From an uncultured Clostridia bacterium (GTDB lineage Bacteria > Bacillota > Clostridia > Christensenellales > Christensenellaceae), in contig CALVMT010000024.1 of assembly GCA_944347775.1 (NCBI GenBank), positions 1 to 45,884 on the forward strand: 45,884 nt of DNA, given 5' to 3'. This document shows, one piece after another, positions 1 through 7,661 of this stretch (its first letter is position 1; each line of letters opens with the position of its first letter). The notes under the pieces were generated by a model, which saw nothing but the letters and a program-made list of their open reading frames with translations, made no database searches and was not told the origin of the DNA. The position numbers and the translations under genes are program-made.

Positions 1-91
1 GATACGCCCAAAGCACACCGGTTAATACGCCAAAAATGACAAAAAAGACAATGTTGACAAAGGAAAATTTCTTCTTAGTTGCGTTTGCCAT
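1..91 (-). CDS. ECF transporter substrate-binding (S) component, N-terminal fragment
   Basis: The first 30 codons of a minus-strand gene running off the left edge are visible. The peptide begins MANATKKKFSFVNIVFF: a short basic start followed by a hydrophobic segment, as in the first membrane helix of an S component. An AGAGGAA ribosome binding site precedes the ATG at 91. It starts 18 bp after the creatininase gene, in the same direction as EcfT and the double ATPase, so it is probably the missing substrate-specificity subunit of that transporter. The helix loosely recalls YkoE-type S components (hydroxymethylpyrimidine/thiamine), but 30 residues cannot decide the substrate. The role is inferred mainly from context. 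Confidence 0.6.
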   Translation of the reverse strand, partial: MANATKKKFSFVNIVFFVIFGVLTGVLWAY

Positions 92-109
92 GTTTATAAT
101 TCCTCTCTT

Positions 110-892
110 TTAATAATTAATTTGCGAGATTTCCCGCAAAATAGCAAGCAATTTTTCGACCGCGTAAGCGAAAAATGCGTGACCTTTTTGTTCTGTCGCA
201 TAAGTCGGCGCGCCAATAACACCGCTTTGCGTAACATCTTTTGTTTTCCAACCGGCATTGACCGGCCCGAAGACAGTGACAAACTTATCCCCGGTAAAAC
301 AGTCCGCCGGATCCTCATCAACGGCCAGCTCCATATGGACAGTCTCGGGGCGAGCAGCCAGCATCAGAGAGGTTTCAAGTTCGCAGGCATGAAAAACGCC
401 ATACTTACCCGACTCCTGGTACTCTTTTAACGCATCTGCCCAAAACGACGTAAACCACCAATCAAACACATAGACTTGCAGACCAAAATCAATGCGCAGA
501 TCGCGCGAAATCAAATTAGCCATATCCGTATTCCCGCCGTGACTGTTAAAAAGCACCAACTTTTTAAACCCATGCCGGGAAATGCAGGCCGCGATATCAT
601 GCAGAAGCGCATAATAAGTTTGCGCGGAAAAAGTAAGCGTCCCACAGAAATCCATATGTTCGTTGCTTTTACCGATTGGAAGCTGCGGAGCGAAAATCAC
701 ATTACCCTCCTCATAACGATCACCAGCCTCAATCATCTGATCAATCAACGTCTGCAAAATGATTGCATCTGTCCCAACGGGCAGATGCGGCCCATGCTGC
801 TCAGTTGCCGACATTGGCAGCAGTACGATTGTCTTGTCCTTATCCAGCATGGAAAGCTGGTCTCTTGAAAGATTTTCCCATCTTGCAATCAT
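110..892 (-). CDS. Creatininase-family amidohydrolase
   Basis: 260 aa, the usual length for the creatininase family (PF02633), which holds metal-dependent cyclic and linear amide hydrolases such as creatininase and archaeal FAPy deformylase (ArfB). Visible metal-site motifs are EQHGPHLPVGTD (about residues 31-42), FNSHGGN (about 115-121) and a later CELETS. The ATG at 892 has AGGAG just upstream. It lies 22 bp after ecfT and 18 bp before the S-component gene, inside a transporter operon headed by a phosphoribosyltransferase. This suggests it opens or deformylates an imported nitrogen heterocycle that is then salvaged. That role is inference; the family call is solid. Confidence 0.85.
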   Translation of the reverse strand: MIARWENLSRDQLSMLDKDKTIVLLPMSATEQHGPHLPVGTDAIILQTLIDQMIEAGDRYEEGNVIFAPQLPIGKSNEHMDFCGTLTFSAQTYYALLHDIAACISRHGFKKLVLFNSHGGNTDMANLISRDLRIDFGLQVYVFDWWFTSFWADALKEYQESGKYGVFHACELETSLMLAARPETVHMELAVDEDPADCFTGDKFVTVFGPVNAGWKTKDVTQSGVIGAPTYATEQKGHAFFAYAVEKLLAILREISQINY

Positions 893-914
893 GTTTTACT
901 CCTTTCAACCCCGC

Positions 915-1724
915 TCAAACGGGAATATAGAAGAATATGCGCAGTACAATCGTCCCTGCGATCGCAAAAGCAGTCGCCAGCAAAAACCATGCGTCGTACG
1001 CCGATGCCTTGATCGTCTTATAGGATGTACGCTTTACGCCAAAATTTAATTTATAAAAGTGCATGGCCAGAGAAATTGCATGCCCTTTTCCGATAACGCG
1101 GAACAACAGAGGAATAGAAAAAATGATATAGTTTTTAATTTTTGTTGCGACTCCGCACTCTTCGATTTCCAGTCCGCGCGAACTTTGCGCTTCCATAATT
1201 GCCTTCAGCTCGGTAATGATAATAGGGATAATCTGAAAGACAAGCCCTACCGCGAAACTCACCGCATAAGGCATGTGCCACTTACACAACCCAAGAATAA
1301 TCTCGCTAAAGTTGGTCGTAATCAGCACCATAAAAAACGAGGCAATCATCAGATAAATACGCAAAGCATAGACAAGCCCTTTGTAGAAATCATACCAGTC
1401 GAAACACAGCTTCATGTTGAGTACGGTTCCCTCGTAGAAGATCGGTCCGCCTTCAACGGGAGGCTGTTCAAACAAACCAAGCACAAACCACAATAAAAAG
1501 ATAAAAATCAGCAATACCTTGAGCTGACGAAAAAGCTTGCCCATTTCGGGCATAATTCCGCATCCAATCCAGATTGCAAGAAAAAATGCAAACAGAAATA
1601 CCAGTGCAACACCCGATTTAATCACCGACGTCAACACAGCCATCGCCAAAAAAAAGAAAAACTTTGTTCTCGGGTCAAGGCGGTGCAAAAAGGAATCCTT
1701 ATCCACATATTGCAAATAGTCCAT
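915..1724 (-). CDS. ecfT: ECF transporter transmembrane (T) component
   Basis: 269 aa integral membrane protein of the CbiQ/EcfT family. It starts MDYLQYVDKDSFLHRLDPRTK, the typical cytoplasmic N-terminus before the first helix, and has several hydrophobic segments. The coupling region contains QSSRGLE (about residues 180-186), matching the conserved Ala/Ser-Arg-Gly box that touches the ATPases. Its ATG is one base after the stop of the double ATPase gene, so the two are translationally coupled; the ribosome binding site GGGAGGAA lies inside the end of the ATPase gene. It transmits ATP hydrolysis to the S component encoded at the left edge. Confidence 0.9.
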   Translation of the reverse strand: MDYLQYVDKDSFLHRLDPRTKFFFFLAMAVLTSVIKSGVALVFLFAFFLAIWIGCGIMPEMGKLFRQLKVLLIFIFLLWFVLGLFEQPPVEGGPIFYEGTVLNMKLCFDWYDFYKGLVYALRIYLMIASFFMVLITTNFSEIILGLCKWHMPYAVSFAVGLVFQIIPIIITELKAIMEAQSSRGLEIEECGVATKIKNYIIFSIPLLFRVIGKGHAISLAMHFYKLNFGVKRTSYKTIKASAYDAWFLLATAFAIAGTIVLRIFFYIPV

Positions 1725-1725
1725 C

Positions 1726-3387
1726 TTATTCCTCCCTTAACGCCAACAGGCGAGCTGCTTCTTGTGCAAAATCCGCCACATTATAACAGATTTTGGAAAA
1801 TCCATACCGTTTTGAAAGCTGAACTACCGGAGGCAAGCTAATATTGATCGCGTCAAAAATATCTTCACGCCTCGACAACGCTTCCTTGCTGCCCTCATAT
1901 ACTTTCTTGCCGCCGCTTAAAATAACAGCGCCATCTGCAACTTTAAAGACCAGCGGAATCTCATGGCTGATCATCAGCACGGTTTTACCCTGCTGTTTCA
2001 AATACGCAATGATCTCTTCAAGCTGCGCTTTGATATGTAAGTCCATACCAAGTGTCGGCTCGTCTAGAATCACAACATCGGCATTGGAAAACAACACAGA
2101 GAGTATCGTCAGCAGATGTTTCTTTCCCATCGATAAATTAATAGGAAAAGTCTCCGCATCATCTTTTAGCCCATATTTTTCCAGAACTTCTGCTACCTGT
2201 TCTTCGGTAAACTCTAACTTCTGCATGCGCGCACAGAAAGTAATCTCCTGCGTTACTGTCTGTTCAAAAAGCATATGTTCGGGATGCTGGAAGACGAGAA
2301 TAATATTGCGCGAGATTTGTGCGACCGTCTTTTTCAGTATCGACTGCCCGTTATAACGGACATCTCCACTTGTCGGTTTGTATAGACCGTTTAGATGCTT
2401 AACAAGCGTTGTCTTTCCCGAACCGTTCTGCCCCATAATCGCAATTACTTTTCCCTTGGGAAAAGCCGTATTGATCTCTTTTAGTGCCTGAAAACCATCT
2501 GCAAAAACCTTATTCAGCTGATGTGTAGTCAAAAATGCTTCTCCCACAACTTCCTTTGGCGCTTCTACAGAAAAAGTTTTCTGGGTAAAAATCCTGTCAA
2601 GCGCATCAATCGCGCCCTGCATGGAGTAGAACATCTCTACGCCTGAATTTAGTTTGGCTATCGCCCGGTATATCTCCGCTTCCTGCGGAATCGTGACGCC
2701 GAGTTTTTCTTGCAAATCAAAATCGCGAAAAAATTCCTCCTTTGCTCCATCAAACAGCACACAGCCGTCATACAGCCCCACTACGCGGTCGACGATATCT
2801 GCCGACCATTCCAAATTATTATCGACAATAAGAACGGTTGTCCCATCAGCGCGCAGTTGGTTTAACACATTCTGCACCATTTTCTTGCCATTGGGGTCGA
2901 GAGAACTGACGGGCTCGTCCATAATCAAAATATCTGGGCGCATAGCCAAAACTGAAGCAATACAGACCGCCTGCCGCTGCCCACCGGATAATGCTGCTAC
3001 AGAACGTTTACGCAAATACTGCAAGTTGAGTAAGTCAAGGACATATTCCATGCGCTCCGAAATTTCTTCAGCCGGCAAGCCCATGTTTTCCATACCAAAA
3101 GCAATAGCATCCTCCACACCATAGCCAAACAACTGATTTTCCGGAGACTGGCTGACAACGCTGACCAACGCGTCCTCGCCCAACTCCAATTCACCTTGTA
3201 AGACGCCGTTGCTCTCAAGCTTCGGGATAACACCGCTTAGAATATCGACAAGTGTCGTTTTCCCACAGCCCGATGGACCGACAACAGCCGTAACAGCACT
3301 TTTTTGAATTTCCAGGCTGACATCCCTAAGCACTTCTTTTTGCTCAGGCGCGTATTGATAAGTAATATGTTGTATACGATAATTCAA
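1726..3387 (-). CDS. ECF transporter double ATPase (two fused ABC domains)
   Basis: 553 aa with two ABC ATPase domains in tandem, the YkoD-like fused arrangement instead of separate EcfA1 and EcfA2. Domain 1 has Walker A GPSGCGKTT (about residue 38), signature LSGGQRQ (about 134) and Walker B ILIMDEP (about 154). Domain 2 has Walker A GQNGSGKTT (about 319) and Walker B VVILDEP (about 435), but its signature reads LSMGKKH instead of LSGGQ. The two sites are therefore probably asymmetric, as in many ECF transporters. It lies 20 bp downstream of the phosphoribosyltransferase gene and is coupled to ecfT. It would power uptake of the still unknown substrate. Confidence 0.9.
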   Translation of the reverse strand: MNYRIQHITYQYAPEQKEVLRDVSLEIQKSAVTAVVGPSGCGKTTLVDILSGVIPKLESNGVLQGELELGEDALVSVVSQSPENQLFGYGVEDAIAFGMENMGLPAEEISERMEYVLDLLNLQYLRKRSVAALSGGQRQAVCIASVLAMRPDILIMDEPVSSLDPNGKKMVQNVLNQLRADGTTVLIVDNNLEWSADIVDRVVGLYDGCVLFDGAKEEFFRDFDLQEKLGVTIPQEAEIYRAIAKLNSGVEMFYSMQGAIDALDRIFTQKTFSVEAPKEVVGEAFLTTHQLNKVFADGFQALKEINTAFPKGKVIAIMGQNGSGKTTLVKHLNGLYKPTSGDVRYNGQSILKKTVAQISRNIILVFQHPEHMLFEQTVTQEITFCARMQKLEFTEEQVAEVLEKYGLKDDAETFPINLSMGKKHLLTILSVLFSNADVVILDEPTLGMDLHIKAQLEEIIAYLKQQGKTVLMISHEIPLVFKVADGAVILSGGKKVYEGSKEALSRREDIFDAINISLPPVVQLSKRYGFSKICYNVADFAQEAARLLALREE

Positions 3388-3407
3388 TGTGTTCTCCTTT
3401 GCCGCCT

Positions 3408-3959
3408 TTAAAATTTGAAGACGGGGAAGGACTCAAGAAAAATAATATCCTCCCGCTTTGCTGCATCGCCTTCTGCAAGAATGGCCGCTTTGCCGGCAAC
3501 AATGCCGCCTGCTTTTTTGACCAGTGCTTCCATCGCTTTTAACGACTCCCCAGTGCTGATCACATCATCGACAATCAAAATGCGTTTTCCCTTGATCAGT
3601 TTTGCCTCTGCTTCATCCAGGCAGAGAATCTGTTTTTTTTGCGTTGTAATAGAATATACTTCGGTAACAAACGGATTGACCATATAGGGCTTAATGCTCT
3701 TTCTTGCAACAAAATAACGATCCATCCCAAACAGGCGCGCCAGCTCCTGTACAAGCGGAATCCCTTTTGCCTCTGCTGTAATTAAGTAATCCACTTCAGG
3801 CAGCCTCTGTTTAAGCTCCGCCGCCGCTTTTAAGACCAGCTGGCAATCGCCCAGCAATACAAAACTGGCAATCGCCATATTATCCGTTACCTGCACAATC
3901 GGCAATTCGCGCAGCAACCCTGCGATATTAATTTCATAAGTTTTGCGGTCCGGTTTCAT
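3408..3959 (-). CDS. Phosphoribosyltransferase, adenine-phosphoribosyltransferase-like
   Basis: 183 aa type I phosphoribosyltransferase. The PRPP-binding loop is RILIVDDVISTGES (about residues 126-139). An upstream segment, YLITAEAKGIPLVQELA, has the layout of Apt/Xpt-type enzymes (DYVVGIEARGFI-like). These enzymes join a base to PRPP to give a nucleotide and pyrophosphate. It is the first gene of the operon, with GAGAGGGGG before the ATG at 3959, and is followed by the ECF transporter and a creatininase-like hydrolase. It probably traps the transported base or its breakdown product. Purine specificity is likely from the family but not proven; it is divergent enough not to be called apt. Confidence 0.8.
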   Translation of the reverse strand: MKPDRKTYEINIAGLLRELPIVQVTDNMAIASFVLLGDCQLVLKAAAELKQRLPEVDYLITAEAKGIPLVQELARLFGMDRYFVARKSIKPYMVNPFVTEVYSITTQKKQILCLDEAEAKLIKGKRILIVDDVISTGESLKAMEALVKKAGGIVAGKAAILAEGDAAKREDIIFLESFPVFKF

Positions 3960-4112
3960 GAAAATTCCCCCTCTCGATATTGCGGACAGGCAAGCAAATC
4001 TGCCAATATTTTTTCAGACAAAAAACAAAGCGCGTATTTTTGTTTTTGCGCCCGCTATCGCATATTTCTGTCGGCAACTTCAGCCGCATTCCAGTCGAAA
4101 TACCGCCTATTA
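3960..4112 (-). promoter_or_regulatory. Structured 5' leader of the phosphoribosyltransferase/ECF operon; candidate riboswitch
   Basis: About 150 nt separate the probable transcription start (near 4112) from the ATG at 3959. On the minus strand an outer helix can form between GCGGTATTTC (4097-4106) and GAAATATGC (4060-4068), with one bulged G. It encloses a hairpin CGGC-TGAAGTT-GCCG (4072-4086), leaving an asymmetric internal loop. Further down, AAAAACAAA pairs with TTTGTTTTT around a GCGC-rich loop, followed by T-rich sequence. It does not match the purine, TPP or ykkC consensus as remembered. A ligand-binding role is inference. Confidence 0.4.
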
Positions 4113-4118
4113 TTTAGA

Positions 4119-4147
4119 ATTATATCGAAATTTTACATTCTGTTCAA
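4119..4147 (-). promoter_or_regulatory. Sigma-A promoter of the phosphoribosyltransferase/ECF operon
   Basis: On the minus strand: -35 TTGAAC (4142-4147), a 17-bp spacer and a perfect -10 TATAAT (4119-4124). It points into the leader of the phosphoribosyltransferase gene. Confidence 0.75.
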
Positions 4148-4220
4148 GAGATATTTACCATTCGTTTTAGATTTATCTCATAAAGTTCGCCACATCCGGA
4201 TATCTCTTATTTTTTTTGCA

Positions 4221-4249
4221 TTGGCTGCTTTAACAAAATATGTTATAGT
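4221..4249 (+). promoter_or_regulatory. Sigma-A promoter of the HAD phosphatase gene
   Basis: TTGGCT (4221-4226), 17-bp spacer, TATAGT (4244-4249), about 35 bp before the TTG start at 4283. With the divergent promoter at 4119-4147 it fills much of the 323-bp gap between the two genes. The rest of the gap, apart from the minus-strand leader, shows nothing else. Confidence 0.6.
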
Positions 4250-4282
4250 AATATCGTCATTTTTAAAAAGGAGCATTTGGCA

Positions 4283-4909
4283 TTGAACGTATACGATTTT
4301 GACCAGACGATTTACCGGCATGACAGCACTGCCGATTTTTATTTTTTTTGTCTTAAAAAGCAGCCCTCTTTGCTACGCTATCTGCCTTTTCAAGCATTTT
4401 CTTATTTGCGCTACCTTACGGGCAATCTTTCTAAAACACAGTTTAAGGAACGTTTTTACCGTTTTTTTTGCGGTATTCCGGATATGCAAGCGCGGCTTAA
4501 TGCCTTTTGGGCAACCCATGCGCATAAAATATGCGATTGGTATATGCTAAAACATCGTCCGGACGATGTCGTCATTTCCGCTTCTCCTGAATTTTTATTG
4601 CGCCCGATCTGCGAAAAGTTAGAGATTCATACATTGATCGCTTCCCGCGTCGACCCGAAAAGCGGACATTATACCGGAGAAAATTGTCATGGCCGGCAAA
4701 AAGTATTGCGCTACCGCGAAGTGTTTTCCCATTCGCCGATCTGCGAGTTCTACTCGGATTCCCTTTCAGACACTCCTTTAGCCGAATTGGCGGAAGAGAG
4801 TTTTATTGTCAAAAAAGGCCGCATCTATGATTGGAAGACATATGCTTACACCGATCCGCGCCGGCTGCGCAAGCTGCGTGCCTATGCCGATACATCCCGC
4901 TTTCTTTAA
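4283..4909 (+). CDS. HAD-superfamily phosphatase, subfamily IB-like
   Basis: About 208 aa. Motif I is YDFDQT (residues 4-9, with the nucleophile Asp), motif II is the Ser of VISASPEF, and motif IV is EFYSDSLSDTP with the metal-binding Asp residues. These mark a HAD hydrolase of the SerB/subfamily IB type that removes phosphate from a small molecule; the substrate is unknown. The longest frame begins at TTG 4277, but that is only 3 bp after GGAG. The second TTG at 4283 has 9-bp spacing and gives MNVYDFDQT, the usual family N-terminus, so it is preferred. It is followed by a promoter for the next gene, so it may be monocistronic. Confidence 0.85.
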   Translation: MNVYDFDQTIYRHDSTADFYFFCLKKQPSLLRYLPFQAFSYLRYLTGNLSKTQFKERFYRFFCGIPDMQARLNAFWATHAHKICDWYMLKHRPDDVVISASPEFLLRPICEKLEIHTLIASRVDPKSGHYTGENCHGRQKVLRYREVFSHSPICEFYSDSLSDTPLAELAEESFIVKKGRIYDWKTYAYTDPRRLRKLRAYADTSRFL

Positions 4910-4938
4910 AGCAGGGTTTTTGCCGTCGAAAATCTTTC

Positions 4939-4967
4939 TTGACATACCTCTATTTTTTTCGTATATT
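4939..4967 (+). promoter_or_regulatory. Consensus sigma-A promoter upstream of first YitT gene
   Basis: Perfect -35 TTGACA (4939-4944), 17-bp spacer, -10 TATATT (4962-4967). Predicted transcription start is near 4974, which leaves a leader of about 95 nt before the ATG at 5069. Confidence 0.8.
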
Positions 4968-4995
4968 GAAAGTGTATTCGGCAATGCCGTGATCC

Positions 4996-5031
4996 ACGTT
5001 TGTCAGGGAAAATCCCGGGCAAACGTTTTTT
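4996..5031 (+). terminator. Intrinsic terminator inside the YitT leader (possible attenuator)
   Basis: Stem ACGTTTG (4996-5002) with CAAACGT (5020-5026), extended inward by GGGA/TCCC, then a run of six T (5026-5031). It lies downstream of the promoter at 4939-4967 and upstream of the gene at 5069. Transcripts from that promoter must therefore read through it. Confidence 0.7.
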
Positions 5032-5068
5032 ATGCCGAAATATCAGACAATAAAGGAGATAAACACCG

Positions 5069-5974
5069 ATGCAAAAAAAACTGCTGCAGCAAACCGCTAA
5101 ACTTTCGGCCATTATTTTAGGCAACTGCCTGTATACTTTAGCCGTACAGCTTTTTATCCGCCCGGGCAATTTATTGACCGGCGGAACGACGGGAATTTCT
5201 CTCGCCGTCCAAAGAGCTTTTGGCCTTTCCGCATCGGGTTTTATGTTTTGCTTTAATAGCCTGCTCTTTCTTCTCGCCCTGTTTATTTTAGGTAAAACCT
5301 TTGCTCTCGGTACATTATTAAGCACTTTCCTCTCCCCTGCTTTGCTTGCGCTTTTTGAGAGGCTGTTTTCTCAAACCATCCTCACAAATGATCCCCTTTT
5401 ATGCAGCATTTTTGGTGGACTGAGTGTCGGTGCCGGGCTTGGCCTCGTAGTCCGTGCCGGTGCGTCGACGGGCGGTATGGATATTCCGCCTTTTTTACTG
5501 TATCGTTTTTGGCGTATTCCTATCTCGGTAAGCCTGTATTTTTTTGACGTATGTATTTTGTTGGCGCAAGCGGTGTCCAGCGATGCCGAGCGTATTCTCT
5601 ATAGCCTATTACTTATCCTATGCTATACGGTTACACTTAACAAAGTCATGTTGCTCGGGAAAAATCGCATTGAGGTGAAAATCATCAGCAGTAAATCACA
5701 TGAGATTTGCAAAGCAATTCTTTTTAGTCTTGATCGCGGCGTCACCCTGCTTCACGCTTACGGCGGATATAGCAACGAAAAATCACCGCTTATTTTAAGC
5801 ATTGTCTCCGCCAGGGAGCTAACCAGGTTGGAGACATTGGCCAAAGAAATTGATCCGCAATGCTTTATGGTCATAAGCCAAGTAAGTCAGGTTCAAGGAC
5901 GCGGTTTTTCCCTGGAAAAAAAGCATGAACAACTTAAGGAGATCTCCCAAGATTTAAATCATCCCCATATCTGA
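5069..5974 (+). CDS. YitT-family membrane protein (YitT_membrane plus DUF2179)
   Basis: 301 aa. The N-terminal ~200 residues are a multi-helix membrane domain with the family motif GNLLTGGTTGISL (about 33-45) and a second glycine-rich motif, VRAGASTGGMDI (about 128-139). The C-terminal ~90 residues form the soluble DUF2179 domain, with DRGVTLLHAYGGYSNE and a final QVQGRGFS. AAAGGAG precedes the ATG. The biochemical function of YitT proteins is not established; a transport role is usually assumed. It is one of three paralogues in this window. Expression probably depends on readthrough of the terminator in its leader. Confidence 0.9.
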   Translation: MQKKLLQQTAKLSAIILGNCLYTLAVQLFIRPGNLLTGGTTGISLAVQRAFGLSASGFMFCFNSLLFLLALFILGKTFALGTLLSTFLSPALLALFERLFSQTILTNDPLLCSIFGGLSVGAGLGLVVRAGASTGGMDIPPFLLYRFWRIPISVSLYFFDVCILLAQAVSSDAERILYSLLLILCYTVTLNKVMLLGKNRIEVKIISSKSHEICKAILFSLDRGVTLLHAYGGYSNEKSPLILSIVSARELTRLETLAKEIDPQCFMVISQVSQVQGRGFSLEKKHEQLKEISQDLNHPHI

Positions 5975-6089
5975 ATTGATAACCATTGCCTGCGCCGCTT
6001 TGTTTTCGTTCCCCTAACAAACGGGTTTTCACTGCTTTTATCACGCATTTTTTTATCCTCAAATGCTTTTCCCAAAAAATCGGCATAAA

Positions 6090-6119
6090 AAAAGACGTCC
6101 TTTTTAAAGGACGTCTTTT
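6090..6119. terminator. Bidirectional intrinsic terminator
   Basis: Perfect 14-bp stem AAAAGACGTCCTTT / AAAGGACGTCTTTT with a 2-nt loop. It lies between the end of the plus-strand YitT gene and the end of the minus-strand FakA-like gene and can serve both. Confidence 0.85.
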
Positions 6120-6158
6120 CCAGATTATGCAGTCAGGCACAAATGTTTTTCCATATGT

Positions 6159-6407
6159 TTATCCTTTTAACCCTTTGGATTGTCTTACCATATCTTCTAC
6201 AACAATATCAAAAATTTCGCCCAAAGATGCGCAGTATTGCAGTACCTTCCAAGGTTCGTTTGTATGAAAATGAATTTTGATGAGTGTTTCATCGCCTACA
6301 GCCAACAGGCAGTCTCCGTCAAAATGTGTGGTAAAATACTCGCGTATTGCATCTTCGCTTAAATGATTCCCTTCTATTAATAGCTGTGTATCATAACGGT
6401 AATCCAA
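6159..6407 (-). CDS. Small protein resembling the C-terminal domain of fatty-acid kinase FakA
   Basis: 82 aa. The sequence YDTQLLIEG, then GDCLLAVGDETLIKIHFHT and PWKVLQYCASLGEI, matches the conserved layout of the C-terminal DegV-interacting part of FakA/YloV (a DAK-type kinase). The DhaL kinase domain that should precede it is absent. It starts at TTG 6407 behind a strong AAGGAGG, so it looks like an intact stand-alone gene and not decay. It follows a membrane-protein gene by 51 bp and probably shares its promoter. The function of such stand-alone fragments is unknown; it could regulate or compete with full FakA. Confidence 0.7.
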   Translation of the reverse strand: MDYRYDTQLLIEGNHLSEDAIREYFTTHFDGDCLLAVGDETLIKIHFHTNEPWKVLQYCASLGEIFDIVVEDMVRQSKGLKG

Positions 6408-6458
6408 AATATGTTCCTCCTTTATTATTTATATGGTTTTCGACCGATAACAACAGAC

Positions 6459-7007
6459 TTACATCGACAGATGGATCTGATTGCCGTTTTGCTCAACGCG
6501 TTTTTTCACCTGATACATCGCAACCAACAGCAAAATCGTCATCACAATTCCTGCCAACATGCACAAAAACGCCAAAAACGGAGCAAAAATCAGCGGGTAA
6601 GTGAGTGCGCCGATAATGACTACACACAACCACATTTTATATAAAAATGCGCTGCCAAAATCACACCCTTTGATTCGTTCCATATCCCTTATTCCCGCAA
6701 TGCACAAATAAGTCAAATAGACGGTAAGCGCATAGTTGCACAAGCTGAGCAATATGCTCACCAGACTGCCCCCTATGCTGCCCAAGCCAAAAAGATCCAA
6801 TATATAAAGAAACGCACAATAACCTATGCCAATGCCTGAAATCGGGCGCGCTTTGACAAAATACACGCTTTGCTCTGCAAGTGCACCAACACCATGCCAA
6901 AAAAAGATCATACCCACAAAATCCGGAATCAATCCAATGCTCATCTTGCCCAAATTCAGGTTAAAATCCAAAAAAACAAAAAACATGCCCCAAAATATCT
7001 GCTGCAT
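6459..7007 (-). CDS. Predicted membrane protein of unknown function
   Basis: 182 aa with about five hydrophobic segments (roughly residues 3-15, 25-45, 58-78, 83-105 and 125-165) and few charged residues until the basic tail QVKKRVEQ. No family was recognised. The start MQQIFWGMFF at ATG 7007 has GAAAGG upstream and a good promoter at 7044-7072. It is the first gene of a likely two-gene unit with the FakA-like fragment. Nothing in the sequence suggests a specific substrate. Confidence 0.75.
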   Translation of the reverse strand: MQQIFWGMFFVFLDFNLNLGKMSIGLIPDFVGMIFFWHGVGALAEQSVYFVKARPISGIGIGYCAFLYILDLFGLGSIGGSLVSILLSLCNYALTVYLTYLCIAGIRDMERIKGCDFGSAFLYKMWLCVVIIGALTYPLIFAPFLAFLCMLAGIVMTILLLVAMYQVKKRVEQNGNQIHLSM

Positions 7008-7043
7008 TTGCCAAACCTTTCCTTCTCTGCCGGAATAATTTAA

Positions 7044-7072
7044 AGTATAGCATTCGGTTTATCTATTGTAAA
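7044..7072 (-). promoter_or_regulatory. Sigma-A promoter for the membrane protein/FakA-like pair
   Basis: Minus strand: TTTACA (7067-7072), 17-bp spacer, TATACT (7044-7049), 37 bp before the ATG at 7007. Confidence 0.7.
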
Positions 7073-7098
7073 CACCGGATTTTCAAGTACAAACGGCA

Positions 7099-7127
7099 TT
7101 GCGTGTTTTTTCAAAAAAAGCTATACT
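7099..7127 (+). promoter_or_regulatory. Sigma-A promoter of mgsA
   Basis: TTGCGT (7099-7104), 17-bp spacer, TATACT (7122-7127), 36 bp before the ATG at 7164 and divergent from the promoter at 7044-7072. Confidence 0.6.
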
Positions 7128-7163
7128 GGAACTTGTAAATTGAGATGATTTCGGAGGATACTT

Positions 7164-7637
7164 ATGCAAGACGACGCTTTTATTACCAAAACCATTAATA
7201 AACGCAAAAACATTGCTCTTATTGCACATGATAACAAAAAACAGGAACTGATCATGTGGTGCGCCGCACACAGGGAAATTCTTGCTCGTCATGTTCTTTG
7301 CGGTACGGGGACGACAGCTCAGATGGTTTCTTCGCAAACCGGCCTTTGCGTACATGGCTACAACAGCGGCCCTCTTGGCGGAGACCAGCAGATCGGCGCA
7401 AAAATTGTCGAGGGGCAAATCGATATGGTTATTTTCTTTTCAGACCCTCTCACCGCCCAACCGCACGACCCGGATGTCAAGGCTTTGCTGCGCATTGCCC
7501 AAGTCTATGACATTCCGATTGCCAATAATCGTGCAACAGCCGACTTCCTCATTACTTCATCGCTGATGAACGAAGCATACGCCCATCAAATCATTAATTT
7601 TCACCAGCATATTCATAAGCGTGCCCGTAGCCTTTAA
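7164..7637 (+). CDS. mgsA: Methylglyoxal synthase
   Basis: 157 aa, the normal length. It converts dihydroxyacetone phosphate to methylglyoxal and phosphate, a bypass of lower glycolysis that relieves phosphate starvation or sugar-phosphate stress. Family motifs are IALIAHDNKK near the N-terminus, CGTGTTAQMV (phosphate-binding loop), SGPLGGDQQIGA (with the catalytic Asp) and FFSDPLTAQPHDPDVKALLR, followed by PIANNRATADF. The ATG at 7164 has GGAGG upstream. It appears to be a single gene. Confidence 0.95.
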   Translation: MQDDAFITKTINKRKNIALIAHDNKKQELIMWCAAHREILARHVLCGTGTTAQMVSSQTGLCVHGYNSGPLGGDQQIGAKIVEGQIDMVIFFSDPLTAQPHDPDVKALLRIAQVYDIPIANNRATADFLITSSLMNEAYAHQIINFHQHIHKRARSL

Positions 7638-7661
7638 CTGATAACCTTTTTGATCCGCCTC

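Noticed and set aside
3960-4112. Purine or TPP riboswitch upstream of the phosphoribosyltransferase
   Set aside because: The conserved core sequences of these classes were not found; only an unclassified fold remains.
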